In this document: positions 9,569-18,405 of the stretch, piece by piece
How positions within the stretch are numbered: position 1 is the first letter of the stretch
Layout: each line of letters starts with the position of its first letter
From: Pelagicoccus mobilis
GTDB taxonomy: Bacteria; Verrucomicrobiota; Verrucomicrobiia; Opitutales; Opitutaceae
Assembly: GCF_016595505.1 (NCBI RefSeq)
Contig: NZ_JAENIL010000013.1
Coordinates: forward strand, 1-64,000
Reading direction: 5' to 3'
DNA: 64,000 bases
The notes under the pieces: generated by a model
Databases searched by the model: none
The model's input: the letters and a program-made list of their open reading frames with translations, nothing else
Told to the model about the DNA's origin: nothing
Made by a program: the position numbers and the translations under genes

Positions 9569-10555
9569 TTAGCTCCACTTGAAAGTGCCTGTAATCAGAC
9601 TTTCATCTCTAGAGATCAACCGGTCGTAAACGCTTTGGGCCTCTTCGGGGTCGTAGGGGGATCCGATGAGCTTATCTACGGACAATTGGCCGGAGCCCAA
9701 AAGATCAAGAGAGTCGGCGAGGTCGGACTTGGAGTTATCTCGAGGCAGGAGGAATGTAGTCTCGCGCTCGAAGGCGTCCACGTAGGGAAATTGTAGTGAC
9801 ATGGGTGAGCCTTGTATGACGAAGCGGGAACCAGCGGTATCGGCCCCCCAATCAGGGACTCTTCCGAGTTTGATCGCTTCTGGAAAGACTGCGGCTGAGC
9901 CGGTCGAGTCGACGATGCTGTCTGCCCCGTTTGGATACGTTTCGAGCAAAGCGGACTCTAGGGAGGTCCCTTTCACGCAGATCGCGTTGATGCCAAGACT
10001 TCGTGCGAGTTCGACTCGGGAGGGCGACAGGTCGAGGGCCAGAATGTTAGCAGGAGACGTCTTGTGGATCAAAGCCGATAGCATTCCTATTGGGCCAAGC
10101 CCAATAACGACAATGTTTTCACCGGAAGTGGGACGGTTCAATTTGAAGCCATGCAGTGCAATTGCGATCAGTTTAGTCGCGGAAGCTTGCCTGAGGTCGA
10201 CTGTGTCCGGAACTTTCGTCAAGTCCCCGTCGTCCACGGTCGCGAACTCTGCGTGTCCTCCCCACATGCTGTTCGCGTCGGTTTTTTGTGTCCCGCAGAA
10301 TTGAACCCTATCTCCTTTCTTCCAACTGGAGTTTGGTCCTGCTCTTTCGACGACTCCAGCTGCGGAATATCCAAGAACTACAGGGTGAGCGGGGAGGCCT
10401 GGTTGGCTTCCGTTGAGAACGCGCAACTCGGTGCCAGGGCTGATGGTCGAGTAAGTCGTACGAACGAGAGCTTCTTTTTCTCCGGGTTCCTGGATACCGA
10501 TGTCTGCGATTTCGACTCGATTTATATCAACTGCAACTAAGGCGCGTCCCTTCAT
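9569..10555 (-). CDS. MDR-family (zinc-type alcohol) dehydrogenase
   Basis: A medium-chain dehydrogenase/reductase of 328 residues from the ATG at 10555; the upstream extension begins with TTG and adds only seven residues. The N-terminal catalytic domain contains VLGYSAAGVVERAG, and the nucleotide-binding domain shows VVIGLGPIGMLSAL near residue 155. Classic zinc-ligand motifs (GHE) are not obvious, so catalytic zinc may be absent. Sugar or inositol derivatives are frequent substrates for MDR proteins in such clusters; here this is inference. It is transcribed together with the DUF4380-like gene downstream (20-base gap). Confidence 0.85.
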   Translation of the reverse strand: MKGRALVAVDINRVEIADIGIQEPGEKEALVRTTYSTISPGTELRVLNGSQPGLPAHPVVLGYSAAGVVERAGPNSSWKKGDRVQFCGTQKTDANSMWGGHAEFATVDDGDLTKVPDTVDLRQASATKLIAIALHGFKLNRPTSGENIVVIGLGPIGMLSALIHKTSPANILALDLSPSRVELARSLGINAICVKGTSLESALLETYPNGADSIVDSTGSAAVFPEAIKLGRVPDWGADTAGSRFVIQGSPMSLQFPYVDAFERETTFLLPRDNSKSDLADSLDLLGSGQLSVDKLIGSPYDPEEAQSVYDRLISRDESLITGTFKWS

Positions 10556-10576
10556 GTTTTGACCAACTATTTTCAA

Positions 10577-10812
10577 CTAGGTCTGAATGATCTTCAATAA
10601 TTCCCTCGACGTCCAAGTCGGTAAACTGAACGTTGATCAATGAGGTGGTTCCGAAGGTCGTGGCTGAGGAGCTCGCGGCGACACTAGAGCGAAGCGATGC
10701 ACCGAACCTGCAGTATCTTGTGAGCTTTATCCGAGGTTAAGCACGCCCATCTGAACGTTCATCAATTTCTGTTCGAAAAGTCGGCATCCGATAAGGTAGC
10801 TTCGGGTCCTAC
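10577..10812. other. Intergenic region with a pair of near-identical direct repeats
   Basis: The gap between the divergent MDR and sulfatase genes contains CTGAACGTTGATCAAT at 10626 and CTGAACGTTCATCAAT at 10751, 16-base near-identical direct repeats 125 bases apart, each with a central AACGTT. They could be regulator sites for the divergent genes. Between them a short plus-frame (about 10635-10740) reads like a protein fragment of ~35 codons ending LQYLVSFIRG-stop; it may be a gene remnant. Neither idea is proven. Confidence 0.35.
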
Positions 10813-12312
10813 ATGATGAAGATTAAACGAAAATTAGCTGGGTTTAACGTACGTGCTCTCATTTTGCTACTGGTACTGAGCTTTGGTGAGGAAGCGCGAA
10901 TCTGGGCGAAATCCGAAAGACCTAACATCGTATTTATCTTAATTGACGATCAGCGTTACGATTTTCTCAGTTTTTTGGACCATCCTTGGATCGAGACTCC
11001 GCGTATCGATGAGCTCGCATCTCATGGCATGTATTTCGATCAAGCCTTTGTTACAACTTCGCTTTGCTCTCCCAGTCGAGCTTCCATCGTAACCGGAGTA
11101 TATGCTCATACGCACGGTGTCATTGATAATGATACGCCAGTTCCTGAGAATTTGGATACGTTTCCCAAAGAACTGCAAAAAGGAGGCTATCATACCGGGT
11201 TTGTGGGTAAATGGCACATGGGCGGTAGTAATGACATGCCACGTCCTGGATTCGATTACTGGGCTTCGTTCAGGGGACAGGGCCCGTACAATGATCCTGA
11301 AATGAATATTGATGGGGAGGTGTATCAGAAGAAAGGTTACACTCCGGACGTGTTGACGGACCTCGCGGTAGAATTTATTGAGGAGCAAACTCAGTCCGAT
11401 AAACCCTACTTTCTTTACCTTTCTCACAAGTCGATACACGAAGATTTTACGCCAGCTCGAAGACATGCTGGGCGTTATTCCGACCTTGAAATCCCGCTTC
11501 CTGAATCCTTCGGGAATAGCGAAGCGAACTATGCTGGAAAGCCGGACTGGTTGAAGAAGCAACGCGTTAGCTGGCACGGAGCCGAGAGGGATTACGGGAT
11601 ACTCGACTACGGAAGTTTTGATCGATTTTTCCAACTGTACAGCGAATGCATGCTCGGTGTTGATGAAAGCGTAGGGCGGATCGCGGATACTTTGGAGCGG
11701 TTGGGTGAACTAGATAATACGGTGATTATCTATTTCAGTGACAACGGCTACTTGATTGGTGAACACGGGCTGATCGACAAGCGGGTTATGTACGAAGAGA
11801 GTATTCGAGTGCCTGCTTTCATTCACTGGCCGAGTAAAATTAAGGAAGCATCGGTTAACTCAGAGTTCGTTCTCAATGTTGATTTGGGGCCTACGATCTT
11901 AGACATCGCCGGAATCGGGACACCGGAATCAATGCACGGAGAGTCGTTCTTGCCGCTAATCGAAGGAGAGTCCGACGGCTGGCGTCAGGATTTCGTGTAC
12001 GAGTATTTTATCGACCCTAACGCGGTGCAGACACCGACAATCTTTGGACTCCGAACCAAGGACTACAGCTACATGACCTATCACGGAGTCTGGGATCTCT
12101 TTGAGTTGTACGACATGCAGAAGGATCCGAACCAGCGGAACAACTTGTTAGGCGAAGTGGATTATGGCTGGGGGTATGGTGGCTTCTTGAAATACACCCG
12201 GCAACAGCTGCCGGAAGTGTATCCAACCGTGAAGCGATTGGATAATCGTCTGACGGAATTGATGGAGGAATTAGGTGGAAGTCGAAATCCGTCCTGGAAG
12301 TTGGCGGACTGA
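10813..12312 (+). CDS. Formylglycine-dependent sulfatase, exported
   Basis: A 499-residue type I sulfatase. The N-terminal ~34 residues form a signal peptide (hydrophobic core ALILLLVLSFG). The catalytic motif is C-S-P-S-R at residues 85-89, where C85 must be matured to formylglycine by an FGE or anSME enzyme not found in this window. Metal ligands are expected in FILIDDQRYD near residue 42 and in IYFSDNGYLIGEHG near residue 308; GKWHMGG (~135) is another family motif. Such enzymes remove sulfate esters from algal or animal polysaccharides. It closes the carbohydrate cluster and is divergent from the MDR gene. Confidence 0.93.
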   Translation: MMKIKRKLAGFNVRALILLLVLSFGEEARIWAKSERPNIVFILIDDQRYDFLSFLDHPWIETPRIDELASHGMYFDQAFVTTSLCSPSRASIVTGVYAHTHGVIDNDTPVPENLDTFPKELQKGGYHTGFVGKWHMGGSNDMPRPGFDYWASFRGQGPYNDPEMNIDGEVYQKKGYTPDVLTDLAVEFIEEQTQSDKPYFLYLSHKSIHEDFTPARRHAGRYSDLEIPLPESFGNSEANYAGKPDWLKKQRVSWHGAERDYGILDYGSFDRFFQLYSECMLGVDESVGRIADTLERLGELDNTVIIYFSDNGYLIGEHGLIDKRVMYEESIRVPAFIHWPSKIKEASVNSEFVLNVDLGPTILDIAGIGTPESMHGESFLPLIEGESDGWRQDFVYEYFIDPNAVQTPTIFGLRTKDYSYMTYHGVWDLFELYDMQKDPNQRNNLLGEVDYGWGYGGFLKYTRQQLPEVYPTVKRLDNRLTELMEELGGSRNPSWKLAD

Positions 12313-12827
12313 ATCGCGGAGAAATATTGTATCCCGGTGAAACGCACCCCCAGCATATTCAAGTGCATTTGAAAACGGGATACGCTTGCATTTACACGCT
12401 GAATCTTGGGCAAGTGTGGGAAGGAGACTGAAGGCCTGTCGGTCTTCTTATGACGGAAAAAACGGAAAAAATCGACACGTCTTGTTTTCATGTCGATTGG
12501 ATCGACATGTTGCTATTTGGAAGTGGCCACTCTCCTTGCGAGCCCGGGCGAGAACGACGCCGATGTCCTTACTGCTGGAAATCCGTGCTGATTGTGAGCT
12601 TTTCATACCCGATCGGGTATCAAGCCTTTGCGACGTACTAGCGGGAGTCACAATCGGGTGAGAACTGCCTGCTGAAACAGAAATCAGTATGGCGAGCTTG
12701 CACCAGCTGGAACTTTCGCCGCGACCTGTCTCGACGTCCTCGATCAATTCGGAGTCGAACGCCCCAAGTTCGAAAATCCAAACGAGAACGACGGGTATTG
12801 GAAGTGCTAAACTTCAGCGAGCTTGTC
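12313..12827. other. Region without an intact gene: probable gene remnant and two perfect palindromes
   Basis: No full gene is visible. Around 12687-12813 a plus frame reads with natural protein composition (GELAPAGTFAATCLDVLDQF...) and ends in a stop, but has a stop just before it; another short fragment (VATLLASPGENDADVL) lies near 12525-12590 in a different frame. This looks like a broken gene. Two perfect palindromes are present: CATGTCGAT-TGG-ATCGACATG at 12489-12509 and ATACCCGATCGGGTAT at 12605-12620. Confidence 0.4.
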
Positions 12828-13601
12828 TCAATCTCGATGGAGCGTTTGAAGCTTGTAGCCTTGGTTCTCTAGGCTTTGGGCGAGGATCTTGATGATCTCT
12901 TCTGTCTTAAAATCTTCGAAGGCTCGTGAGGCTCGGTCGTCTGACAGGATAACGTCCATGAAGCGTCGGAATGGTTTGGGACCGTTTAGTGCTCGCAGAA
13001 ATCTCTCGCGTGTAGGCTCGGAGATATCTGCGGATTGCGCGAAGTCTTTCCTGATCATGTATCCATCACTTGAATCCACAGGCTGCAAGTAAATGAAACG
13101 ATCGTCTTCATCTGGGGCGACTGTTTTCCCGCATGCGTTTTTGACTTCATCTGTCCCGATGTAGATTTCACCTGTTTCCGCGTCGAGAAAGGCGCGTTCT
13201 AGGTCATTGCTGGAGTCCATCCACATGGTGATCCAGTCGAGTGTTGAGGGTGAAACGGATGCTGGTTTTAAGAAGGGGGCTGTATCCTTCGACTCTTCTT
13301 CCGGAGCTAGGGGCGTGGGTTTGTCCTTCGTGTTGAAGGGACTGGATTTGTCGAGGGGTGGCCAGAGCCTTTTGTTTGCGAATGCTCTGCCAGATCCGCT
13401 TTTCAGGTAGTCTTCAAAGTCTCTAGCTGTGTTCTCGTCGGAAAAGGCGAAGTAGTTTACAAGTTGCCAGGGCTTGTGTTTGGCGGTGTTCGGGGACTGG
13501 CCGTTATTGTGGGCTACGAGGCGAGCTTGCACATCTTCGGTGTAACCTGTGTATCGTTGAGTTGGGTGTTCAAAGGATTGGAGTTGGTAAACGTAGAACA
13601 T
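12828..13601 (-). CDS. GIY-YIG nuclease domain fused to a UPF0158-like domain
   Basis: From the ATG at 13601 the protein has 257 residues. Residues 1-85 form a compact GIY-YIG endonuclease-like domain (FYVYQLQSFEHPTQRYTGYT at the start, in which YVY...YTG stands for GIY...YIG, then KSGSGRAFANKRL). A charged, proline-rich linker follows (~86-120). Residues ~120-257 resemble the UPF0158 family (LDAETGEIYIGTDEV, then DDRFIYLQPVDS, then the family's FRRFMDVI). I rejected the 76 residues upstream because they are encoded by dispersed repeat DNA. GIY-YIG proteins of this short type are normally free-standing, so the fusion is unusual. Function unknown. Confidence 0.75.
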   Translation of the reverse strand: MFYVYQLQSFEHPTQRYTGYTEDVQARLVAHNNGQSPNTAKHKPWQLVNYFAFSDENTARDFEDYLKSGSGRAFANKRLWPPLDKSSPFNTKDKPTPLAPEEESKDTAPFLKPASVSPSTLDWITMWMDSSNDLERAFLDAETGEIYIGTDEVKNACGKTVAPDEDDRFIYLQPVDSSDGYMIRKDFAQSADISEPTRERFLRALNGPKPFRRFMDVILSDDRASRAFEDFKTEEIIKILAQSLENQGYKLQTLHRD

Positions 13602-13671
13602 GTTTGACCCTATCTCTACTCGTTGACGAGTCGCAATCGTGTTCTTCCATTTGCGGGGAGATCGGACTGGT

Positions 13672-13829
13672 GTGTCCGCCTTCGCCGAAGCCTTGGCGAA
13701 ACAGCTATTCCCTTGTGGTGAAGAATATGACGAAAATCTTAACCTTTGGTGTTCGCTTAAGTCCTCCTTCGCTCTTTGAGCTTCGGCGGACAGTGCCAGG
13801 CCCTCCTTTGCTAAAGCTACGGCGGGCAC
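13672..13829. repeat. Cluster of three family E dispersed repeats
   Basis: Three related units occur close together: around 13672-13700 (CGCCTTCGCCGAAGCCTTGG), 13763-13798 (CTTCGCTCTTTGAGCTTCGG) and 13801-13829 (CTTTGCTAAAGCTACGGCGG). They share the plan CCTTCGCYNAAGCTWCGGCGG with complementary ends. A further copy lies at 35955. They fill the space between the GIY-YIG gene and the tmRNA 3' end and give a spurious in-frame extension of the GIY-YIG gene. Confidence 0.6.
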
Positions 13830-13849
13830 TTTTCAGCTGAGCTGAAATG

Positions 13850-14206
<357 letters not shown>

Positions 14207-14207
14207 G

Positions 14208-14262
14208 TGCGCCAGCGGAGCTGGCGAGGCTTTTAGTCTGTAGGTGTTTAGACTGTAGGCCT
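14208..14262 (-). promoter_or_regulatory. Upstream flank of tmRNA with hairpin and direct repeats
   Basis: Immediately upstream of the tmRNA 5' end is an inverted repeat CGCCAGC-GGA-GCTGGCG (14210-14226), followed by two 13-base near-identical direct repeats TTTAGTCTGTAGG and TTTAGACTGTAGG spaced 17 bases apart. The position suits the tmRNA promoter and a precursor-processing hairpin, but no clear -35/-10 pair can be asserted. Confidence 0.35.
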
Positions 14263-14419
14263 TGGAAATTGGGCGAAGTTGGTTCGGAACTTCGGAAATT
14301 GTTGGTGCCGCATTTGCGGCGGTTTGACTTGGAGTCAAAGAACAGGATGAGGCTTATGCGCCGTCTTTGCGCACAAATCAAGTTGATAGCGCGCAAGCTA
14401 GTAGACACAGTTTTTACCA

Positions 14420-15904
14420 ATGAGTGCCTTATCCTCCTCTGTTTTGTTGGCCGAATTTTCGTTTTCGGGGTTCATCGAAGAGACAATCGTGCCGTGGTGG
14501 GAGCGTTTCGCCCAAGTTTTCGTGGGCGAGGACCTAGTGATTCAATCATCGGTGATCGTAGGAGCGCTTGTTTTGTCCTGGATCATTTCGGCTGCAATGA
14601 AGCCGATGTGCAAGCGGGTGACGGAGGCGATCGAGGAGCGGGATGACTGGGTGGAGGAGACCGTCGATTGGCTGGCGGACAATTTGTTTCGTCTCTTGCT
14701 GGCGGGAACGCTTTGGGCGGCTTCGCTTTGGTATGACGCGTATAATTTGGAACAGGCCACGGTCATCACGCCGCCGTCCGCAGTGACATCGGGCGAGGTT
14801 GCGGTTGGTGAATCAGGCGTGGAGTTGTCTCAAGGGACTTCGGTTGCTCCGGAAAAACGTGTATCCGTAAAGAACTACATTCTGATTCGTGCGTTTGCGA
14901 GTATCGCGACGCTTTGGTTGTTGTCTGGAGCTTTGCCGACTCGATTGAAGAAGCAGGCTTACTATAAGATCTTGTTCTTCGTTTTAGCGGCTGGGTTGAC
15001 GCTTAATTTGTTGGGGATTTGGAACGCAATTAGTGAGGGCCTGAATGGGATTAAGCTGTTGCCGGTCTCGGGCTCGACGGAGACGCGAGTGACGGCATTG
15101 ACCCTGGTGAAAGGTGTCGTGGCAATCCTGATACTGATCCCGGTGGCCGGGTGGCTGATGAAGTCCTCGGAGAAGAAGGTGACTCGTATGGCGAATGTCT
15201 CGCCGGCTTTGCAGGTGCTCTCAGTTAAACTGATCAAGGTGCTAGTCGTAACGGGGGCGGTGTTGTTCTCGATCAGTGCGGTGGGAATTGATCTTTCCTC
15301 TTTTGCGGTGCTTGGCGGGGCGATCGGTTTGGGGCTTGGCTTTGGGTTCCAGAAGGTGATTTCGAATTTGATCAGCGGTGTGATCTTGCTGGGAGACAAG
15401 TCGATCAAACCTGGCGATGTGATCGAGGTGGATAACACGTATGGCTGGATCAATACGCTGGGCGCTCGCTACACGTCGGTGATTACGCGTGATGGTACGG
15501 AGCATTTGATTCCGAACGAGATGATGATTACCGAGAAGGTGGTTAATTGGTCGTTCAGCAGCGACAATGTTCGGGTAAAGATTCCGTTTGGCGTTTCTTA
15601 TAATTCGGATGTACGCCAGGTGATGAAAATCGCTAATGAAGCGGGCGCTGCGCATCCGCGCGTGCTCAAGGATCCAGCGGCGGCTACGCGGATGATTGGC
15701 TTTGGCGACAATAGCGTGGATTTCGAGCTGCGTGTTTGGCTGAAGGATCCGGCGGATGGCTTGGGTAATATCCGGAGCGATTTGTTATTGGCCCTGTGGG
15801 ATGCGTTTCAGGAGCACAATATCGAGATCCCATTCCCGCAGCGCGATTTGCATATTCGTGATTCGCAGCCGATTCCGGTGGTTGTGAAGGAAAAGGATGA
15901 ATAG
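14420..15904 (+). CDS. MscS-family mechanosensitive ion channel
   Basis: A 494-residue membrane protein. Several hydrophobic helices fill the first ~300 residues, including an N-terminal extension longer than E. coli MscS. The pore-lining TM3 region is seen as FAVLGGAIGLGLGFGFQKVI near residues 295-315, with the glycine/alanine packing typical of MscS. The cytoplasmic beta domain follows with DKSIKPGDVIEVDNTYGWIN and later RDLHIRDSQP at the C-terminus. It opens under membrane tension to release solutes in hypo-osmotic shock. It stands alone, 50 bases before the next gene on the same strand. Confidence 0.92.
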   Translation: MSALSSSVLLAEFSFSGFIEETIVPWWERFAQVFVGEDLVIQSSVIVGALVLSWIISAAMKPMCKRVTEAIEERDDWVEETVDWLADNLFRLLLAGTLWAASLWYDAYNLEQATVITPPSAVTSGEVAVGESGVELSQGTSVAPEKRVSVKNYILIRAFASIATLWLLSGALPTRLKKQAYYKILFFVLAAGLTLNLLGIWNAISEGLNGIKLLPVSGSTETRVTALTLVKGVVAILILIPVAGWLMKSSEKKVTRMANVSPALQVLSVKLIKVLVVTGAVLFSISAVGIDLSSFAVLGGAIGLGLGFGFQKVISNLISGVILLGDKSIKPGDVIEVDNTYGWINTLGARYTSVITRDGTEHLIPNEMMITEKVVNWSFSSDNVRVKIPFGVSYNSDVRQVMKIANEAGAAHPRVLKDPAAATRMIGFGDNSVDFELRVWLKDPADGLGNIRSDLLLALWDAFQEHNIEIPFPQRDLHIRDSQPIPVVVKEKDE

Positions 15905-15950
15905 GTAATGAGTTTGGGGTTCTGGGTGACGGGTGCTGGGTTGTCTTGTT

Positions 15951-17078
15951 ATGAAAGCGTTGCGGTTCGAGGTTCGAGATCGGTTGAAGGAGAATGAGCT
16001 CCATTTGACGGAATTGGCTAACTTCGAATGGAGCGAGTCTGCAGAGGAGGTCGATGCTGAGTCTTTGCTGCTGGATCCAACGGTTACCTTGTATTGCTTC
16101 GATGATGACATTGAGCACGCGGTGTTTGTGGGCTCGGAGAAACGGATAAACCCGAGGGAAGAACCTTTCTATTTTGTAGCTCAGTATCGGTCGGCGACGC
16201 ATTTGTATTTTCTGCCGATTGATTCATTCAGGGAGTTGGCGAAGCGGATCGAGATCGAGGAAGAGCGAGTTAGTTTCGTACATTCCGTGGGCCGATGCGG
16301 ATCGACTTTGATTAGCAAAGCGTTTGCGGCTGTTGATTCTGTGGAGAGCTATTCGGAACCGGATGTTTTCATGCAGTTGCTCAGTTTGCGGGGGCGGGGA
16401 AAGATTGGGGGCGACGAGCTGACGGCTTTAACGGCGGACTGTGTTCGCTGGACACTGAGGCCTGAGTTGGATGTGCGAGCGGTGTCGCATTGGTCGATAA
16501 AGTTTCGGAGTCAATGCACGGAAATGGCGGGGGATTACTTTAAGGCGTTTCCGAAATCTAAGATGCTGTTTTTGTACCGGGATTGGCGCTCGTGGCTGGG
16601 GTCTGTGTATCGTGCCTTTATCGATCACGAGACCGAGGGCGATGAAGAGGTGAAGGCTATGGTCGAGGATGTCTTCAAGACGATCCATCCCGTGTTTTCT
16701 GAATACGTCACGGAAGGGCGTTCGCTGCCGTTAATCCAGAGTTGGCTTTTGTCTTGGGTGGGGAGCTCGGAGGCGTATCTGAAAAGCTGTGACGCTGGAG
16801 GTGAGTGGGTGGCGGCCAGTTTCGACCAGATAAAAGAGGATCCGAGGGTCGTGGTTGAACGACTGTTTGAGCACTGCGGGATAGTGATCAGCGATGAGGG
16901 GGTGCTGGAGAGCGTCTTTGCCCGCGATTCGCAGGAGGGGAGTGTTATTTCTCGGAAAGAGATTGGGGAGATCCCAACGATATCGGAGGCGGAGCTGACT
17001 CGTTTGGAAGGTCTTTTGAGGAAGCGGGTGTTGGTGGATCGGGCTGAGAGTGGATTGCCGTATTTGATTGAGGTGTGA
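15951..17078 (+). CDS. Sulfotransferase-like protein
   Basis: A 375-residue protein. HSVGRCGSTLISKAF at residues ~110-124 is a 5'-phosphosulfate-binding loop as in PAPS-dependent sulfotransferases, and MLFLYRDWRSWLGS near residue 205 fits the 3'-phosphate-binding segment. The N-terminal ~100 residues are family-specific and unassigned. It may transfer sulfate, but bacterial members of this superfamily are often unassigned, so the acceptor is unknown. I chose the ATG at 15951 over an upstream GTG at 15933. Two REP-like elements follow the stop codon. Confidence 0.75.
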   Translation: MKALRFEVRDRLKENELHLTELANFEWSESAEEVDAESLLLDPTVTLYCFDDDIEHAVFVGSEKRINPREEPFYFVAQYRSATHLYFLPIDSFRELAKRIEIEEERVSFVHSVGRCGSTLISKAFAAVDSVESYSEPDVFMQLLSLRGRGKIGGDELTALTADCVRWTLRPELDVRAVSHWSIKFRSQCTEMAGDYFKAFPKSKMLFLYRDWRSWLGSVYRAFIDHETEGDEEVKAMVEDVFKTIHPVFSEYVTEGRSLPLIQSWLLSWVGSSEAYLKSCDAGGEWVAASFDQIKEDPRVVVERLFEHCGIVISDEGVLESVFARDSQEGSVISRKEIGEIPTISEAELTRLEGLLRKRVLVDRAESGLPYLIEV

Positions 17079-17090
17079 GGAGGGTGTTGG

Positions 17091-17116
17091 TGGCCGCTGG
17101 GACAGCGGCCGCTACC
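17091..17116 (-). repeat. REP-like element, family B, copy 2
   Basis: The plus strand reads TGGCCGCTG-GGA-CAGCGGCCGCTACC; arms GGCCGCTG and CAGCGGCC pair perfectly. The GTAG head is on the minus strand. Confidence 0.85.
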
Positions 17117-17140
17117 TGGTTGGGGTTGTGAGCTATGGCA

Positions 17141-17170
17141 TTGCGGCTCGCCGGGCCGTCGAGCCCTACC
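17141..17170 (-). repeat. REP-like element, family A, copy 1
   Basis: The plus strand shows GGCTCG-CCGGGCCGT-CGAGCC followed by CTACC. The head GTAG on the minus strand faces the malate dehydrogenase gene, whose terminator lies in between. Confidence 0.85.
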
Positions 17171-17173
17171 ATG

Positions 17174-17200
17174 AAAAAAGCCAGTCGCGAGGCGACTGGC
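17174..17200 (-). terminator. Rho-independent terminator of mdh
   Basis: On the minus strand a perfect 9-bp stem GCCAGTCGC-CTC-GCGACTGGC is followed by six T residues, 28 bases after the malate dehydrogenase stop. Confidence 0.9.
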
Positions 17201-17227
17201 TTTGTGGTAATTGGTTTTTGGTGACGA

Positions 17228-18208
17228 TTAGAGGAGGTCGGAAACCATTGTCTTCTCTTCGGAGAGCTCGGCTTCTGTTTCCTTGATCTTCTGTTGGCTG
17301 AACTCGTTGATATCGAGGCCTTCGACAACGGAGAGCTTTTCGCCGTCGCTCTTGATTGGGTAAGAGTAGATGAGGCCTGGCTCGATGCCGTATTCGCCTT
17401 GTGAGCAGATGCCCACTGAGAAGACGTCGTCAGCTGCGGTTGGTTTGATGATGTTGGCAACCGTGTCGATCGCAGCGTTGGCAGCGGAAGCGGCGGAGGA
17501 GAGTCCGCGAGCCTTGATGATGGCCGCGCCGCGTTGCTGTACGGTTGGGATGAATTCGTCCTTGTACCATGCTTCTTCGGTGATGACATCCGTAGCTGCC
17601 TTGCCACCGATTGTCGCGTCGAAGTAGTTTGGATACATTGTGGAAGAGTGGTTACCCCAGATGGCGAGGTTCTTCACGTCGGTAACGTCTACGCCTGCCT
17701 TGAGAGCGAGCTGAGTCTTGGCGCGGTTTTCATCGAGCTTGGTCATCGCGAACCAACGATCCTTCGGTACGTCTGGAGCGTTGTTCATAGCGATGAGACA
17801 GTTTGTGTTACATGGGTTGCCGACTACGAGAGTGCGGATGTCCGATGCAGCGTTCTCTTGGATCGCCTTGCCTTGAGAGGTGAAGATCTTGCCGTTGATG
17901 CCGAGGAGGTCCTTGCGCTCCATGCCTGCCTTGCGAGGTACGGAACCGACGAGGAGTGCCCAGCTTGCGCTGTCGAAACCTTCGTTGAGGTCGCAGGTTG
18001 GGACGATGCCCTTGAGGAGTGGGAAAGCGCAGTCTTGGAGTTCCATTACGACGCCTTCAAGCGCCTTCATTGCTGGCTCGATCTCGATCAGACGGAGAAT
18101 AACCGGTTGGTCCGGTCCGAGCAGTTGTCCTGACGCGATGCGTACGAGGAGCGAGTATCCGATTTGTCCGGCAGCGCCGGTTACAGCCACGTGTACTGGG
18201 TTTTTCAT
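17228..18208 (-). CDS. mdh: Malate dehydrogenase
   Basis: A 326-residue NAD-dependent malate dehydrogenase of the cytosolic-type group. Rossmann motif [12 protein letters not shown] at residues ~10-21, substrate-binding arginine loop in [13 protein letters not shown] near residue 90, and catalytic histidine in [12 protein letters not shown] near residue 187 are all present. It interconverts malate and oxaloacetate in the citric acid cycle. Single gene with its own terminator. Start ATG at 18208 gives [14 protein letters not shown], as usual for the family. Confidence 0.97.
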   Translation of the reverse strand: MKNPVHVAVTGAAGQIGYSLLVRIASGQLLGPDQPVILRLIEIEPAMKALEGVVMELQDCAFPLLKGIVPTCDLNEGFDSASWALLVGSVPRKAGMERKDLLGINGKIFTSQGKAIQENAASDIRTLVVGNPCNTNCLIAMNNAPDVPKDRWFAMTKLDENRAKTQLALKAGVDVTDVKNLAIWGNHSSTMYPNYFDATIGGKAATDVITEEAWYKDEFIPTVQQRGAAIIKARGLSSAASAANAAIDTVANIIKPTAADDVFSVGICSQGEYGIEPGLIYSYPIKSDGEKLSVVEGLDINEFSQQKIKETEAELSEEKTMVSDLL

Positions 18209-18249
18209 AGCCCCTCGAAGCTATGTGCTGTCGTTATGAAAGCGAATCA

Positions 18250-18284
18250 AAAGAACAAGCCGTGCTAATAAATAGCACGGCCTG
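18250..18284 (-). terminator. Rho-independent terminator, probably of the DAHP synthase gene
   Basis: The minus strand reads CCGTGCTA-TTTAT-TAGCACGG followed by CTTGTTCTTTT. It lies about 120 bases downstream of the DAHP synthase stop and just upstream of mdh, separating the two same-strand genes. Confidence 0.75.
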
Positions 18285-18373
18285 TTTGAGTGAATTAGAT
18301 TTGCTTAAGTGGGTGTTAAGCTGGGGCGAGGTGATGGGCGCTGGGTTATTGGTGCTGGGAATGGGTGAACCTG

Positions 18374-18405
18374 CACTGCGGCTCGCCGGGCCGTCGAGCC
18401 CTACC
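18374..18405 (-). repeat. REP-like element, family A, copy 2
   Basis: Stem GGCTCG/CGAGCC with loop CCGGGCCGT. Its GGTAGGG head abuts the TAG stop of the DAHP synthase gene with no spacer. Confidence 0.85.

Noticed and set aside
10939-11634. Long open frame opposite the sulfatase gene
   Set aside because: It is the mirror of a conserved sulfatase in which all catalytic motifs are on the plus strand; no domain or start signal supports the antisense frame.
13602-13829. N-terminal extension of the GIY-YIG protein
   Set aside because: The 76 codons come from repeat DNA and lack conservation signals; the ATG at 13601 gives the usual GIY-YIG start.
16945-17607. Open frame of 220 codons on the minus strand across the mdh 3' end and the REP pair
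   Set aside because: It overlaps mdh in another frame, is rich in S, P and T, and includes the spurious translation of REP elements.
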